A DNA stretch of 64,000 bases from Bacteroidales bacterium (GCA_016936355.1 JAFGYB010000010.1:61556-125555), one strand, 5' to 3'; positions 50,968 to 60,206 are shown, counted from the stretch's first letter. Notes: generated by a model not told the origin, from the letters alone. Made by a program: numbers and translations.

Positions 50968-51888
50968 ATGACTGAAAAACAGACGACCTTAAAAGAATCG
51001 GTTACCATAGAGGGGCAGGGACTACACACAGGACAAAAAGGATCAATGACATTTGTACCTGCTCCCGCCGGACACGGAATTAAATTCAAAAGAACAGATT
51101 TACCGGGTACTCCTGTTGTGGATGCCATTGTAAACAATGTCATCAGCACGAACAGAGGGACGTGTATTGGAATCGGAGAGGCTAAAATTCACACCATTGA
51201 GCATGTGATGGCAGCCTTCAGAGGGATGAGCGTGGACAATGCCCTGGTAGAAGTGGATATGGAAGAAGTACCGATTAAAGACGGTTCAGCCAAATATTTT
51301 GTCGAAGCCATAGACAAAGTAGGCATTCAGGAACTGGATGCCGAAAGGGAATACTACGTGATTGAAGAAACCATCACCATGGAAATCCCCGATAAAAAGA
51401 CCCGAATTGAAATCAGACCTTCCAAGCGGTTCTCAGTGGATACGGTTATTGATTTTGAATCCAGGGTCCTGGGAGAACAAGTAGCCAAAATGGAAGATAT
51501 TTCGCAGTTCAAAGCCGAAATAGCTCCCTGCCGTACTTTTGTTTTCCTTCACGAACTGGAATTTCTGTTGAAAAACAACCTCATCAAGGGAGGTGACCTG
51601 AACAATGCCATTGTTTTTGTCAACCGCAAGGTGCCGCAGGAAGAAATGGATTACCTGGCAGATCTTTTCAACAAACCCAGAGTGAAAGTAAACGGTAACG
51701 GCATTTTAAACAATCTGTCGCTTTATTTTGACAACGAACCGGCACGCCACAAACTGCTGGATGTGATTGGCGACCTGTATCTGCTGGGCAAGCCAATCAA
51801 AGGTCACATTACGGCTACCCGCCCCGGGCACCATGCCAACACCGAGTTTGGCAAGCTGATTTTAAATCATTTCAATCAAAAAAACTAA
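50968..51888 (+). CDS. lpxC: UDP-3-O-acyl-N-acetylglucosamine deacetylase
   Basis: A 306-residue zinc deacetylase, the committed step of lipid A synthesis. Visible motifs are GQGLHTG, TIEHVMAAF (first zinc His), CRTFVFLHELEFL, KGGDLNNAIVF, HKLLDVIGDLYLLG (second His, and Asp) and RPGHHANTEF (catalytic His). In many Bacteroidota LpxC is fused to FabZ; here the reading frame ends after NHFNQKN, five bases before the fabZ ATG in the -1 frame. The last codons are CAA AAA AAC TAA, containing a canonical slippery heptamer, so a frameshifted LpxC-FabZ fusion of about 466 residues may also be made. Confidence 0.95.
   Translation: MTEKQTTLKESVTIEGQGLHTGQKGSMTFVPAPAGHGIKFKRTDLPGTPVVDAIVNNVISTNRGTCIGIGEAKIHTIEHVMAAFRGMSVDNALVEVDMEEVPIKDGSAKYFVEAIDKVGIQELDAEREYYVIEETITMEIPDKKTRIEIRPSKRFSVDTVIDFESRVLGEQVAKMEDISQFKAEIAPCRTFVFLHELEFLLKNNLIKGGDLNNAIVFVNRKVPQEEMDYLADLFNKPRVKVNGNGILNNLSLYFDNEPARHKLLDVIGDLYLLGKPIKGHITATRPGHHANTEFGKLILNHFNQKN
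51879..51885 (+). other. Candidate -1 programmed frameshift site (A AAA AAC) at the lpxC stop
   Basis: The heptamer is in register with lpxC codons (caA AAA AAC) and directly precedes TAA (51886-51888). The -1 frame then reads CTA AAT TTT ATG, the last being the fabZ start at 51894. The -1 frame is also open for at least 12 codons upstream. A weak 6-bp stem (51898-51903 with 51911-51916) lies 12 bases downstream. A run of seven A residues means a sequencing indel must be excluded. Confidence 0.5.
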
Positions 51889-51893
51889 ATTTT

Positions 51894-52367
51894 ATGATTA
51901 AAGAACCGCCCTTTGACATTTACGCTGCACCTGTACTTGATATCAACGACATCAAGAAGATTTTGCCGCACCGGTCTCCTTTCCTGCTGGTAGACAAAAT
52001 CCTCGAAATTTCTGACGAACACATTATCGGCATGAAGAATGTCACCATGAACGAACCGTTCTTCATGGGACACTTCCCCGATGAACCTATTATGCCAGGA
52101 GTATTACAGATTGAGGCTATGGCACAGGTGGGCGGTGTTTTTGTGCTTCACGGAAAAGAAGATGCTCATAAATATTCCACTTATTTCCTGAAAATAAGCG
52201 ATGTCCGGTTCAGAGCCAAAGTTGTACCGGGTGATGTGCTGATTTTCTCGCTTCGGCCGACGGCTCCCATTAAGAACGGGGTATGCATTATGAAAGGGAA
52301 AGCTTATGTTGGTGACAAACTGGTCATGGAAGGATCACTGACAGCACAAGTAGTGAAAAACAAATAA
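51894..52367 (+). CDS. fabZ: 3-hydroxyacyl-ACP dehydratase FabZ
   Basis: A 157-residue hot-dog dehydratase of fatty-acid elongation. ILPHRSPFLLVDKILE (about 24-39), NVTMNEPFFMGHFPDEPIMPGVLQIEAMAQ (with His and, about 17 residues on, Glu as the active-site pair) and VVPGDVL are diagnostic. The first 20 residues (MIKEPPFDIYAAPVLDIND) resemble the linker that joins FabZ to LpxC in fused homologues, which supports recent separation or frameshift joining. lpxA begins five bases after its stop. Confidence 0.95.
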   Translation: MIKEPPFDIYAAPVLDINDIKKILPHRSPFLLVDKILEISDEHIIGMKNVTMNEPFFMGHFPDEPIMPGVLQIEAMAQVGGVFVLHGKEDAHKYSTYFLKISDVRFRAKVVPGDVLIFSLRPTAPIKNGVCIMKGKAYVGDKLVMEGSLTAQVVKNK

Positions 52368-52372
52368 CTCAT

Positions 52373-53161
52373 ATGAATCAACCGCTTGCATACGTACACC
52401 CTGAAGCCAAGATTGCCGCTAATGTAGTCATAGAACCTTTTGTAAACATTGAAAAAAATGTGGAGATTGGTGAAGGAACCTGGATCGGTTCCAATGTAAC
52501 CATCATGGAAGGTGCCCGGATCGGAAAAAACTGCCGGATCTTTCCCGGTGCTGTCATATCAGCCATTCCACAGGATTTGAAATACGAAGGAGAAAACACC
52601 TTAGTCCGCATAGGAGACAATACCACCATCAGAGAGTTTGTAACCGTGAACCGCGGTACCAAAGCCAACTGGGAAACCGTAGTGGGTAACAACTGTCTGT
52701 TAATGGCTTATGTGCACATTGCGCACGACTGCGTCATCAACAACCAGGTTATTCTGGCCAATGCAGTGAATCTGGCTGGTCATATCGAAATAGACGATTT
52801 TGCCATCATCGGTGGGATGTCTGCCGTTCACCAGTTTGTGCACATTGGAAAACACACCATGGTAGCCGGTGGCAGTAAAGTCACCAAAGATGTACCTCCT
52901 TATGTGAAAGCAGGTAGAGAACCGGTTTCTTTTGTGGGGGTTAATTCCATTGGCTTACGCCGTCGCGGATATTCCAACGAACAAATCAACTACATCCACG
53001 AAGTATACCGTAACCTGTATATGAAAGGCAGAAACATCAGCCAGGCGGTCGCCTTCATCGAAGCCAATATGCCCATCAACGGGGAACGCGATGAGATCCT
53101 GAATTTCATCCAGAATTCCCAACGGGGCCTCATGCGCGGTTACAGAAGACAAGCAGATTAA
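52373..53161 (+). CDS. lpxA: UDP-N-acetylglucosamine acyltransferase
   Basis: A 262-residue trimeric beta-helix enzyme, the first step of lipid A synthesis. Hexapeptide repeats run from about 8 to 185. The catalytic His is in LMAYVHIAHDCVINN (about 118-126), and GGMSAVHQFVHIGKHTMVAGGSKV is conserved. A helical C-terminus follows (SIGLRRRGYSNEQINYIHEVYR). It is tightly spaced after fabZ and 17 bases before efp. Confidence 0.97.
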   Translation: MNQPLAYVHPEAKIAANVVIEPFVNIEKNVEIGEGTWIGSNVTIMEGARIGKNCRIFPGAVISAIPQDLKYEGENTLVRIGDNTTIREFVTVNRGTKANWETVVGNNCLLMAYVHIAHDCVINNQVILANAVNLAGHIEIDDFAIIGGMSAVHQFVHIGKHTMVAGGSKVTKDVPPYVKAGREPVSFVGVNSIGLRRRGYSNEQINYIHEVYRNLYMKGRNISQAVAFIEANMPINGERDEILNFIQNSQRGLMRGYRRQAD

Positions 53162-53178
53162 CAAAAACAGAATAAATA

Positions 53179-53745
53179 ATGGCAACAACAGCAGATTTCA
53201 GAAACGGACTGTGTATTGAATTTAACGGGGAATTGTGGACTATTTTTGAGTTTCAGCATGTTAAACCCGGAAAAGGACCTGCCTTTGTTCGTACCAAATT
53301 GAAAAATGTAAAAACCGGTCGGGTCATTCCCAATACGTTTACCTCCGGTGTTAAGATTAACATCCAGCGAATCGAAAGAAGACCTTACCAATACCTGTAC
53401 AAAGAAGGTCAGGATTATCATTTCATGAATACCGAAACCTTTGAACAGTTTTTTATTGAAGAAAACCTGATCAGCGCTCCCGACCTGTTGAAAGAAGGCG
53501 ATATCGTGACCATTGCGTTCCATGCGGAAACCGAGTCACCCATTGAATGCGAGATGCCTGCTTACGTTACCCTAGAAGTAACGTATACCGAACCCGGTGA
53601 GAAAGGCAACACAGCTACCAATACATTCAAGGATGCCACCCTGGAAACCGATGCCATCGTGAAGGTTCCCCTGTTCATCAACATCGGTGATAAGATCAAG
53701 GTGGATACGCGAACCCACGAATATTCCGAAAGGGTGAAAGAATAA
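53179..53745 (+). CDS. efp: Translation elongation factor P
   Basis: A 188-residue EF-P that relieves ribosome stalling at polyproline. Three beta-barrel domains are present. The tip loop is [11 protein letters not shown] with Lys32 at the site that is post-translationally modified in many bacteria, and the C-terminal signature is [21 protein letters not shown]. No modification enzyme gene is next to it. A terminator follows 10 bases after the stop, closing the lpx transcript. Confidence 0.97.
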   Translation: MATTADFRNGLCIEFNGELWTIFEFQHVKPGKGPAFVRTKLKNVKTGRVIPNTFTSGVKINIQRIERRPYQYLYKEGQDYHFMNTETFEQFFIEENLISAPDLLKEGDIVTIAFHAETESPIECEMPAYVTLEVTYTEPGEKGNTATNTFKDATLETDAIVKVPLFINIGDKIKVDTRTHEYSERVKE

Positions 53746-53755
53746 ACAAGATTTT

Positions 53756-53784
53756 AAAAGTGGTCCAAAAGGCCACTTTTTTTT
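53756..53784. terminator. Bidirectional terminator between efp and the O-antigen ligase gene
   Basis: Stem AAAAGTGG/CCACTTTT with inner CC/GG and loop AAAA, followed by T runs on both strands. It overlaps the stop of the convergent gene. Confidence 0.85.
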
Positions 53785-55222
53785 ATGATTCTTTTTTGGG
53801 TTCCTCCAGCCGGTATACGTCCAAGGCCACCAACACCGCTATAAATCCCCAAAAAGGTACGGAGAGCTTATCGGTACTCAGAAAATTATTCATGAAACCG
53901 TGAACCATATAGGTGAGCAACCCCAGGGTTGTCATCAGACTCAGTACCCTGATCTCCCGGTTTTCGGATCGATACAACTTCAGCCCCAGATAAATTGCAT
54001 AGCCAAACAACGCCAGTACGATCAGCAGTCCCGGAAAGCCTTCCTCCGAAAGAGGCCCTAAATATTCACTGTGTGCCGTACCCCGGTCACCGGTATTGGT
54101 AGAGATCACCGTCCGGTCGCGGGCCAGTTGGAAAGGGGCATAAACAAACTGATAGGTACCCGGACCCCACCCCAGCCAGGGTCGTTGATCAAACATCAGC
54201 AAGGCAGCATTCCACCGGTTTAACCGTTCCAGGTTCGAGGCATCGGAAGAGATGTTACTCATTGACTGCAAATGCTTGTCAAAATTGGAAGAGGAATCCT
54301 GTTTGTTTTTTTCCATCCGGTCGATAATCTGCTGATGAAAAGTAAAAACCGTACCTCCTGCCAGCAGAACTGCAAACACCAGCCACCGGAATTTGATCCG
54401 TGCCAACACAACAAACAAAACGATGATGGCTGCAAAAAGGCTTAACCAGGCAGCGCGGGTGTAGGAAAAAATGATTGCTACAACGAAGAACCCCAAAAAC
54501 AGAAGCGCAAGAATCCTCTTCAGAAGTGATATACCAGGGTAAACCACAAAACCGGCCAGCACAGGGATAAACATAGCCAGTGCGGCACCATAGGCCGTAT
54601 GATCGTTATAAAACGGGGTCATCACCCAGTGACCGGCATCCTCACTAAAACCGTACTGAGCATGACGGACCAGCGTGTATACCACTACTATACTTAAAGC
54701 AGCCAGGTACAACACATAAAACCGGTGTATGTTTTGCTTCTTTCTGAAAACGGATGCCGCAACAAAAAAGAAAGGTACCACAAACCATATTCTGGATAAA
54801 AGATGCTTCAGGGACACCCAGGGCATGGAACTGGTCAGCATAGTGACCAGCATCCAAAAGAGGTACAAATAGACAAGGTACGCCATGGGATGAGTTAACA
54901 GCTTTGGATTGTACCGATTTCTGAACAGAAGGTTCACGGCAAAAACCATGACGATGCCCATCATCATTGGTTCAGTGGGGACGGACAAAGAAGATCCCAA
55001 CGCGGCATCCGAAATATTCACCGCCAACGGGGTTGCAAAAGTGATAAACAACAATACCTTGTCCAGCGAAACCAAATAGTAGTACAGAACCACCGCAACC
55101 ACCGGAAGCACAAACAACCCGTAGTTGTTTTTATCGATTAATAAAAACAGGCTGCCGGCCAGAAAGAGGCCTGTTGTACTATACAGCAGGAAAATTCTTC
55201 GACTGTGCTCTGTTGCCCACAT
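53783..55222 (-). CDS. O-antigen ligase/polymerase family membrane protein (Wzy/WaaL)
   Basis: A 479-residue inner-membrane protein with about eleven or twelve helices and a large periplasmic loop (about 280-390). The Wzy_C-type region contains WLGWGPGTYQFVY and GTAHSEYLGPLSEEGFPGLL, where conserved Arg and His act in glycan transfer. It joins or ligates lipid-linked glycan units. The three genes wzx, wzz and this one run in the same direction, with 90 and 6 bases between them, and suggest a Wzx/Wzy-type surface polysaccharide route. No sugar-synthesis genes are adjacent. Confidence 0.88.
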   Translation of the reverse strand: MWATEHSRRIFLLYSTTGLFLAGSLFLLIDKNNYGLFVLPVVAVVLYYYLVSLDKVLLFITFATPLAVNISDAALGSSLSVPTEPMMMGIVMVFAVNLLFRNRYNPKLLTHPMAYLVYLYLFWMLVTMLTSSMPWVSLKHLLSRIWFVVPFFFVAASVFRKKQNIHRFYVLYLAALSIVVVYTLVRHAQYGFSEDAGHWVMTPFYNDHTAYGAALAMFIPVLAGFVVYPGISLLKRILALLFLGFFVVAIIFSYTRAAWLSLFAAIIVLFVVLARIKFRWLVFAVLLAGGTVFTFHQQIIDRMEKNKQDSSSNFDKHLQSMSNISSDASNLERLNRWNAALLMFDQRPWLGWGPGTYQFVYAPFQLARDRTVISTNTGDRGTAHSEYLGPLSEEGFPGLLIVLALFGYAIYLGLKLYRSENREIRVLSLMTTLGLLTYMVHGFMNNFLSTDKLSVPFWGFIAVLVALDVYRLEEPKKES

Positions 55223-55228
55223 AATTTT

Positions 55229-56179
55229 TTACTGATCGGAAAAATTCTTTCGCTCCAGAATGGCAATCACCACCACAGCAAAAGCCAGAGCGGCCACCAC
55301 AGAGACCAGCACAATCAGCCAGCGGACCGGGTAGGCTTTTTTATCGGCTACAAACGGATGGGTAACCACATTGGTATAGGTTACATTACTCACCACATGG
55401 CGGTATTCTCTTTCGAAACTGATTTTCACATCCACATATGCTTTGGCTTCATTTTGCAGCATCTCCACCGTTTGAATCAGATCGCCGCTCAGGTTCCCCA
55501 TATTCTTCATCAGTTCTTTGGCTGCTTTCGAATTGACGTTTTCAGGAGAACCACTGATGGTTCGCAAATAGGCCTTCATGATTTGCTGCGATTGGTAGTC
55601 GTATTCAAAAATGCCTTTATTCCCCAGAGTACGCAACACACTCCGTAAGGAATCCATCAGTATCCTGCTCCGTTTCAGTTGCCCTGCATAGGAATTGGCC
55701 AGTTCCCTGAATTTTTCTTTTTGCATCCGTCTCACCTTCTGGTTCACCAGTTCGATCAGTGCATCCACCATCAGTTTCGCCGTATCGGCACTTTTGTCGA
55801 GGACAGTAATATCCACCGCTTCGTAACTGGTTTTAGATACCGACACATTTTCACGGTATTCACGCATTAACTCGGTTCGGAAGTACCGGTAATGGGGATC
55901 CAGCTTATAATGAGCAGGCAAATTAAAACGCCGGATCATGCTGTCGGCGATGTCCTGCGACTGCATTACCTGAATCATCTGTTCCGTGGTACTTTCTTCA
56001 GAATACGGCTTTAAATTATCGGGATAGACGATGGCATAGGATTTATACAAAGGGGTAATAAAATGTTTTCCGGAGAAAAAAGCGGCTAATACAGCCGCCA
56101 ATACAGCGATAACCAGCAAATGGTATCTCCATTTATACAGAACTTTGATCACCTGACTGCTGTTAAAATTGTATTCCAT
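55229..56179 (-). CDS. Wzz/chain-length-determinant-like protein
   Basis: A 316-residue inner-membrane protein. The first membrane helix (about 18-38) follows VIKVLYKWRYHLLVIAV, and the second is near 285-308. Between them is a periplasmic region of mixed strands and long helices (about 120-260, with SRILMDSLRSVLRTLGNKG). This layout fits polysaccharide co-polymerases that set glycan length. There is no C-terminal tyrosine kinase domain. It sits between the flippase and the ligase/polymerase genes. Confidence 0.82.
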   Translation of the reverse strand: MEYNFNSSQVIKVLYKWRYHLLVIAVLAAVLAAFFSGKHFITPLYKSYAIVYPDNLKPYSEESTTEQMIQVMQSQDIADSMIRRFNLPAHYKLDPHYRYFRTELMREYRENVSVSKTSYEAVDITVLDKSADTAKLMVDALIELVNQKVRRMQKEKFRELANSYAGQLKRSRILMDSLRSVLRTLGNKGIFEYDYQSQQIMKAYLRTISGSPENVNSKAAKELMKNMGNLSGDLIQTVEMLQNEAKAYVDVKISFEREYRHVVSNVTYTNVVTHPFVADKKAYPVRWLIVLVSVVAALAFAVVVIAILERKNFSDQ

Positions 56180-56269
56180 AAGGTCGCTCTTTGAGTAATT
56201 ATTAAAGGATTAACACGAACAAGATTCAAAAATAGGAAAATTAACGGGCCTGCATTCAATTCCACGAAA

Positions 56270-57760
56270 TTATCCCTGTGTTCTTTCTTTCAAAATAGCA
56301 TAGAAGCCTTTCCAGTTTAAGAGCCGGAACACGAAGGACAAAACCACCCCTACAAAAATCAGCAGTCCCCACTTTTGCCACCATCCCATGCCGGTGGCAA
56401 ACCCCAGTAAAATACCGGAAAGATACAGACTGACTCCCAAAAGCACCAAACCAAGAATCAATCGTCCGTTCCACTTAAGTTTGAGAACAAAAACAGCAAC
56501 CGACAACTGAACCACAGCAATGAATCCCTGGGTAATCAGGGTAGCCACGGCAGCTCCTCTTGCCTGCATAACAGGAATAAGGATAAAGTTAAAAACAAAA
56601 TTAAGTACCAGTCCCGACAGGGCGATGATATTCAACATTTTTAAATTGTTGTTCGCCGTCAACAGCGTACCAAAGATATAATTGGATGAGGCCGCCACCA
56701 GGGTCCACATCAGGAGTTTAAAGATATAAGCCGACTGATCCAGTCTCAGCGCATAAGCAGCTACCGTTTCACCGGGATAGCGTGAATACATCAAATGCAT
56801 CAGGTCCCGGGCAAAAAAATGCGAAGTAATGGCCACAATCAAAGTCCCGGTTATGAGGATGGAAAAAGACAGTTTGACCAGGCTGCCTACCGGACTTTTT
56901 TCCTTCAGCATCCGCGAAAAAATAGGAAGCAGCAACACCGCAAACAAATAGGAAATATTCTGTCCGGCATCCAGCAGACGAAAGGCCTGGGCATACACAC
57001 CGGCCTGTTGTTCCCCGAGCGGATCAGGCAAAAGGCGTTCAATCAGAACACTGTCCACGCGGGTATAAATGCCCATGATCAAAGCCAGTAAAGCAAAGGG
57101 AAAACTTTTCTTGAGAATGTGAAGAAAGAAACGCCAATCCCACCTCAGCGACAGTTTTTTTGACTTGCGCAGCAGGACTACCAGGGCAGCCAAAGCGGTC
57201 ACCAGATAAGCCGCTGTTTGAGCGTACACAAACCAGAATACGGTAAAATTCTTTTTCAGCACGGGAATCAGGAGGAACAATCCCACCAGCAGAATCAACA
57301 GAAACTTGTCCAGCACCGACAATACACTGTCGGTTTTAAAATGCAAAAGTCCTGAGATATTCGACCGCAGGTACAGGATAAAAGAAATCAGGAAAAGATT
57401 GATGGCTACCCAAAACATCAAATGCATTTGCCGGTCATCGTAGCCGATAACCCATCCCACCAAAAACAGCAACAGAGCATAAACAACACCCAGCAGTAAT
57501 TTGAGCGTGGCGATGCCCCCAAAATGACTCTCCAGCAGATGGGCATTCCGGGCGATGTTCCGGTTGTTGAAATTGGTAATTCCCAGATCCAGAAAGATGT
57601 AAAACAAATAGGAAAAATTAAAGATCGAAAAGTAAAAACCGTATTCGGTAGCCCCCAGCATGTTTTGCACCTGCCGGTCCACCCCCAGAATCCAAAACGG
57701 CTTGATCAGGAAGTTGAGGAATAGTAGGAAAATCAGGTTCTCAAGGAATTTTTTCCTCAT
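56270..57760 (-). CDS. Polysaccharide flippase (Wzx/MVF family)
   Basis: A 496-residue protein with about fourteen membrane helices. N-terminal FLENLIFLLFLNFLIKP is followed by ATEYGFYFSIFNFSYLF, typical of Wzx. MGIYTRVDSVLIERLLPD in the middle and ALSGLVLNFVFNFILIPVMQARGAAVATLI in the C-terminal half are the MOP superfamily pattern. It moves undecaprenyl-linked glycan units across the inner membrane. A one-mismatch -7 element (TATCTTTA) lies at 57793-57800 on the minus strand. Confidence 0.9.
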   Translation of the reverse strand: MRKKFLENLIFLLFLNFLIKPFWILGVDRQVQNMLGATEYGFYFSIFNFSYLFYIFLDLGITNFNNRNIARNAHLLESHFGGIATLKLLLGVVYALLLFLVGWVIGYDDRQMHLMFWVAINLFLISFILYLRSNISGLLHFKTDSVLSVLDKFLLILLVGLFLLIPVLKKNFTVFWFVYAQTAAYLVTALAALVVLLRKSKKLSLRWDWRFFLHILKKSFPFALLALIMGIYTRVDSVLIERLLPDPLGEQQAGVYAQAFRLLDAGQNISYLFAVLLLPIFSRMLKEKSPVGSLVKLSFSILITGTLIVAITSHFFARDLMHLMYSRYPGETVAAYALRLDQSAYIFKLLMWTLVAASSNYIFGTLLTANNNLKMLNIIALSGLVLNFVFNFILIPVMQARGAAVATLITQGFIAVVQLSVAVFVLKLKWNGRLILGLVLLGVSLYLSGILLGFATGMGWWQKWGLLIFVGVVLSFVFRLLNWKGFYAILKERTQG

Positions 57761-57813
57761 ACAGGATCTCTGTTAGCTAAAAGTATTTTCTCTAAAGATA
57801 CAAATCAATAACA

Positions 57814-58419
57814 TTATCCAAACAATTGTCTGATAAACGTTTCAATCACATGCGGAACCACAATGGCTGTAAATACCAACCCAAAGACAGCCCCCCAAAA
57901 GTGTGCACTGTGCCCCACATTGTCTTTTCCGTTTCGTGCCATGTAGGCTGAATACACCAGATACAAAATTCCGAACAGCCACGAAGGGATGGAAAAAGGA
58001 ATGGGAAACAGCATTATCCCTCCTGTGGGAAAAATCAGAATACTGGCGAACACAACCGCCGACACGGCACCCGACGCCCCAACAGCACTGTAATACACAT
58101 TGTTCTTGTACTTACCGTAGTCGAAAAGGGTGGAAAACAAGATACCTCCCACATACAGCAGCACATAATAAAAGAGGCCTTTCATCCCGAACTGAAGCTG
58201 GAAAGTACGTTCCACAATGGATCCGAACGAGTACAGCACCCACATATTGATCAGCAGGTGCAACCAGCCCGCATGCACCAATGCATAGGACAAAAAGCGC
58301 CAGCTTTGTCTTTGGTTCTTGATTTGATAAGGGGTAAACTTCAAGCGGTCAAAGAGTTCCCTGTTGCCAAACGCCACGATGGAAACAATAACGGTTACGG
58401 CGATCAGTATTAAATTCAT
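57814..58419 (-). CDS. Rhomboid-family intramembrane serine protease
   Basis: A 201-residue membrane protease with six helices. The catalytic Ser116 is in GASGAVSA (114-121), and His173 in GHSAHFWGAVFG (169-180). HAGWLHLLINMW (49-60) supplies the oxyanion-side His and Asn. The core matches the minimal six-helix bacterial rhomboid. Substrates are unknown. The promoter element lies 42 bases upstream. Confidence 0.93.
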   Translation of the reverse strand: MNLILIAVTVIVSIVAFGNRELFDRLKFTPYQIKNQRQSWRFLSYALVHAGWLHLLINMWVLYSFGSIVERTFQLQFGMKGLFYYVLLYVGGILFSTLFDYGKYKNNVYYSAVGASGAVSAVVFASILIFPTGGIMLFPIPFSIPSWLFGILYLVYSAYMARNGKDNVGHSAHFWGAVFGLVFTAIVVPHVIETFIRQLFG

Positions 58420-58461
58420 AAATATTCAGTATTGATTTACACGCAAAACAGCGCCATCGGG

Positions 58462-58469
58462 CAAAGTTA
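58462..58469 (-). promoter_or_regulatory. -7 promoter element (TAACTTTG) for the rhomboid gene
   Basis: Exact minus-strand match, 42 bases upstream of the start at 58419. Confidence 0.55.
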
Positions 58470-58560
58470 ATGAATATTTCGCTCATTGAATGGGGAGCTC
58501 CCACCGCGTAGTTTTATTCAAATATTTTCTTATATTAGCCGGTTTTTGTACCAAATCCAC

Positions 58561-58947
58561 ATGACAAAAGAAATACCTGACTGGTCAGAAAAAAAGATTC
58601 TGATTGCTGAAGACGAATTTATGGGTAAGAAATACCTGGAGAAATTACTGGTATCGCGAAGAGCCAAGCTTCAGTTTGCCAACAATGGTGAAGAAGCCGT
58701 TCGCGCCGTGAAGAATGAACGCTTTGACATGGTACTGATGGATTTGAAAATGCCTGTAAAAAACGGCTTCGATGCCACCATGGAAATCAAGGAACTTCAT
58801 CCCGATCTTCCGGTTATTGCCCAAACAGCGCTGGCCTATCCGGCAGATGAAGACAGAGCCCGGGCCTGTGGTTGCGACGATTTGGTGACCAAACCTTTTC
58901 ACAAAAACGAACTGATTTCAAAGATGACCCGCCTCATCGGTTCGTAA
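58561..58947 (+). CDS. Single-domain response regulator (CheY-like receiver)
   Basis: A 128-residue receiver domain with no output domain. The acidic pocket is Glu17-Asp18 and the phosphoacceptor Asp61 (MVLMDLKMP). The switch Thr is in VIAQTALAY and the Lys in LVTKPF. The start at 58561 is preferred to the ATG at 58486, which adds 25 residues without family similarity. No histidine kinase is nearby, so it probably serves a distant or hybrid kinase. It is convergent with the sirtuin gene, three bases apart. Confidence 0.92.
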   Translation: MTKEIPDWSEKKILIAEDEFMGKKYLEKLLVSRRAKLQFANNGEEAVRAVKNERFDMVLMDLKMPVKNGFDATMEIKELHPDLPVIAQTALAYPADEDRARACGCDDLVTKPFHKNELISKMTRLIGS

Positions 58948-58950
58948 CAC

Positions 58951-59694
58951 TCAGTGAGTATTGATTTTATCCAATTCCGTGGCTAGTTGCCGAAGGACAT
59001 CCGACGCCTTTCCCTGCAGAAAAACATCCGTAATACGCTTGGTAAACACGGAAGGTTCCGTATTAATCTCTATCACGGCAGCGCCGTGTTCTTTGGCAAT
59101 ATAGGGCAGCTGACCGGCAGGCACCACTTCTCCTGTGGTTCCGATCACCAGCAACACATCGGCTTGTTCCAGCGCATGTACCGACTGTTTGTAGGCCAGG
59201 GGCGGAATTCCTTCCCCGAAAAAGATAAAGGAGGGCTTCACCAATCCCCCGCAATTGGTGCATTGCACCGGCAATTCTTCCAGGCTCACCTCTTCCACAG
59301 CGAAGTTCTTCCCGCACTCCATACAAACCAGATTCCTTGAGTTGCCGTGGAATTCGTACACTTCTTTGCTTCCTGCTCTCTGATGCAGGTTATCGATGTT
59401 CTGGGTAATAATGCTTTTCAGCAAACCCGATTGCTCCCACGCTGCGAGTACTTCGTGTGCTCCGTTGGGATGGGCATCACCAAAATGATCGTAAAAAATT
59501 TCTTTAATGATGGGCCAGCTTTGTCCTGAATGATACTGAAAATACTGGATGTCCAGAAACTGTGGATCGTACCGGTTCCACAGTCCATTTTCCCCCCGGA
59601 AAGGCGGAATTCCACTTTCTACAGATATTCCTGCACCGGTAAAAGCAGTCAGGTTTTGGGCACTTCTGATTAGTTCGGCAGCTTTCTGAATCAA
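58951..59694 (-). CDS. cobB: NAD-dependent protein deacylase (sirtuin, CobB-like)
   Basis: A 247-residue sirtuin. The NAD site has TGAGISVESGIPPFRG (19-34) and TQNIDNLHQRAG (97-108). The catalytic base is His116 (HGNS), and the zinc ligands are Cys124, 127, 145 and 148. KPSFIFFGEGIP follows. It removes acetyl or other acyl groups from lysines. It is the last gene of a five-gene minus-strand cluster, 15 bases after the deaminase. Confidence 0.95.
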   Translation of the reverse strand: MIQKAAELIRSAQNLTAFTGAGISVESGIPPFRGENGLWNRYDPQFLDIQYFQYHSGQSWPIIKEIFYDHFGDAHPNGAHEVLAAWEQSGLLKSIITQNIDNLHQRAGSKEVYEFHGNSRNLVCMECGKNFAVEEVSLEELPVQCTNCGGLVKPSFIFFGEGIPPLAYKQSVHALEQADVLLVIGTTGEVVPAGQLPYIAKEHGAAVIEINTEPSVFTKRITDVFLQGKASDVLRQLATELDKINTH

Positions 59695-59709
59695 TTCGTT
59701 CTCTTTTTA

Positions 59710-60189
59710 TTAATAAGGAATTTTACTATCCGACTTGACCCACTCCTCGAATACTTTTACAGCGTCTTCGCGCATCATTTGTACCGAAGGAATGGAACGT
59801 TCTTCTTTGGGCAAGGCAAATTCTTTATAAATAAATGAGTCGTCGAAATCGGCGGAAGCAGCATCGTCTTTGGTTGCTGCATAATACAGTTTGTCCACGT
59901 GGGACCAGTAAATGGCGCCCAGGCACATCGGGCAGGGCTCGCAACTGGAATAAATCTCACAACCGCTCAGATCGAAAGAATCCAAATGACGGGCTGCATC
60001 CCGGATGGCTACAATTTCGGCATGCGCTGTCGGGTCGTTCGAAGCCGTCACCTGATTACTTCCCCGACCGATAATTTCCCCGTTTTTCACTACAACAGCG
60101 CCAAAGGGACCTCCCTGGTGGCTCAATACATTGGACGATGCCAACGAAATCGCCTTTCCCATAAACTCCCTTTTGATCTCTTTTTCCAT
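59710..60189 (-). CDS. Nucleoside/guanine deaminase (cytidine-deaminase-like fold)
   Basis: A 159-residue zinc deaminase. The metal and proton-shuttle residues are His56 and Glu58 (AHAEIVAIRDA), and the other zinc ligands Cys86 and Cys89 in SCEPCPMCLGA. The C-terminal part (SFIYKEFALPKEERSIPSVQ) and the length resemble Bacillus subtilis-type guanine deaminase more than TadA. It lies between aat and the sirtuin gene, with short gaps. Confidence 0.88.
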   Translation of the reverse strand: MEKEIKREFMGKAISLASSNVLSHQGGPFGAVVVKNGEIIGRGSNQVTASNDPTAHAEIVAIRDAARHLDSFDLSGCEIYSSCEPCPMCLGAIYWSHVDKLYYAATKDDAASADFDDSFIYKEFALPKEERSIPSVQMMREDAVKVFEEWVKSDSKIPY

Positions 60190-60206
60190 TAATTTTCTTT
60201 AAGTAT

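Noticed and set aside
51894..52367. fabZ as a pseudogene remnant of a broken lpxC-fabZ fusion
   Set aside because: It has its own ATG, a full hot-dog domain with the catalytic motifs intact, and tight spacing to lpxA. A broken fusion would still be functional as two proteins, so I report it as a gene with a possible frameshift link.
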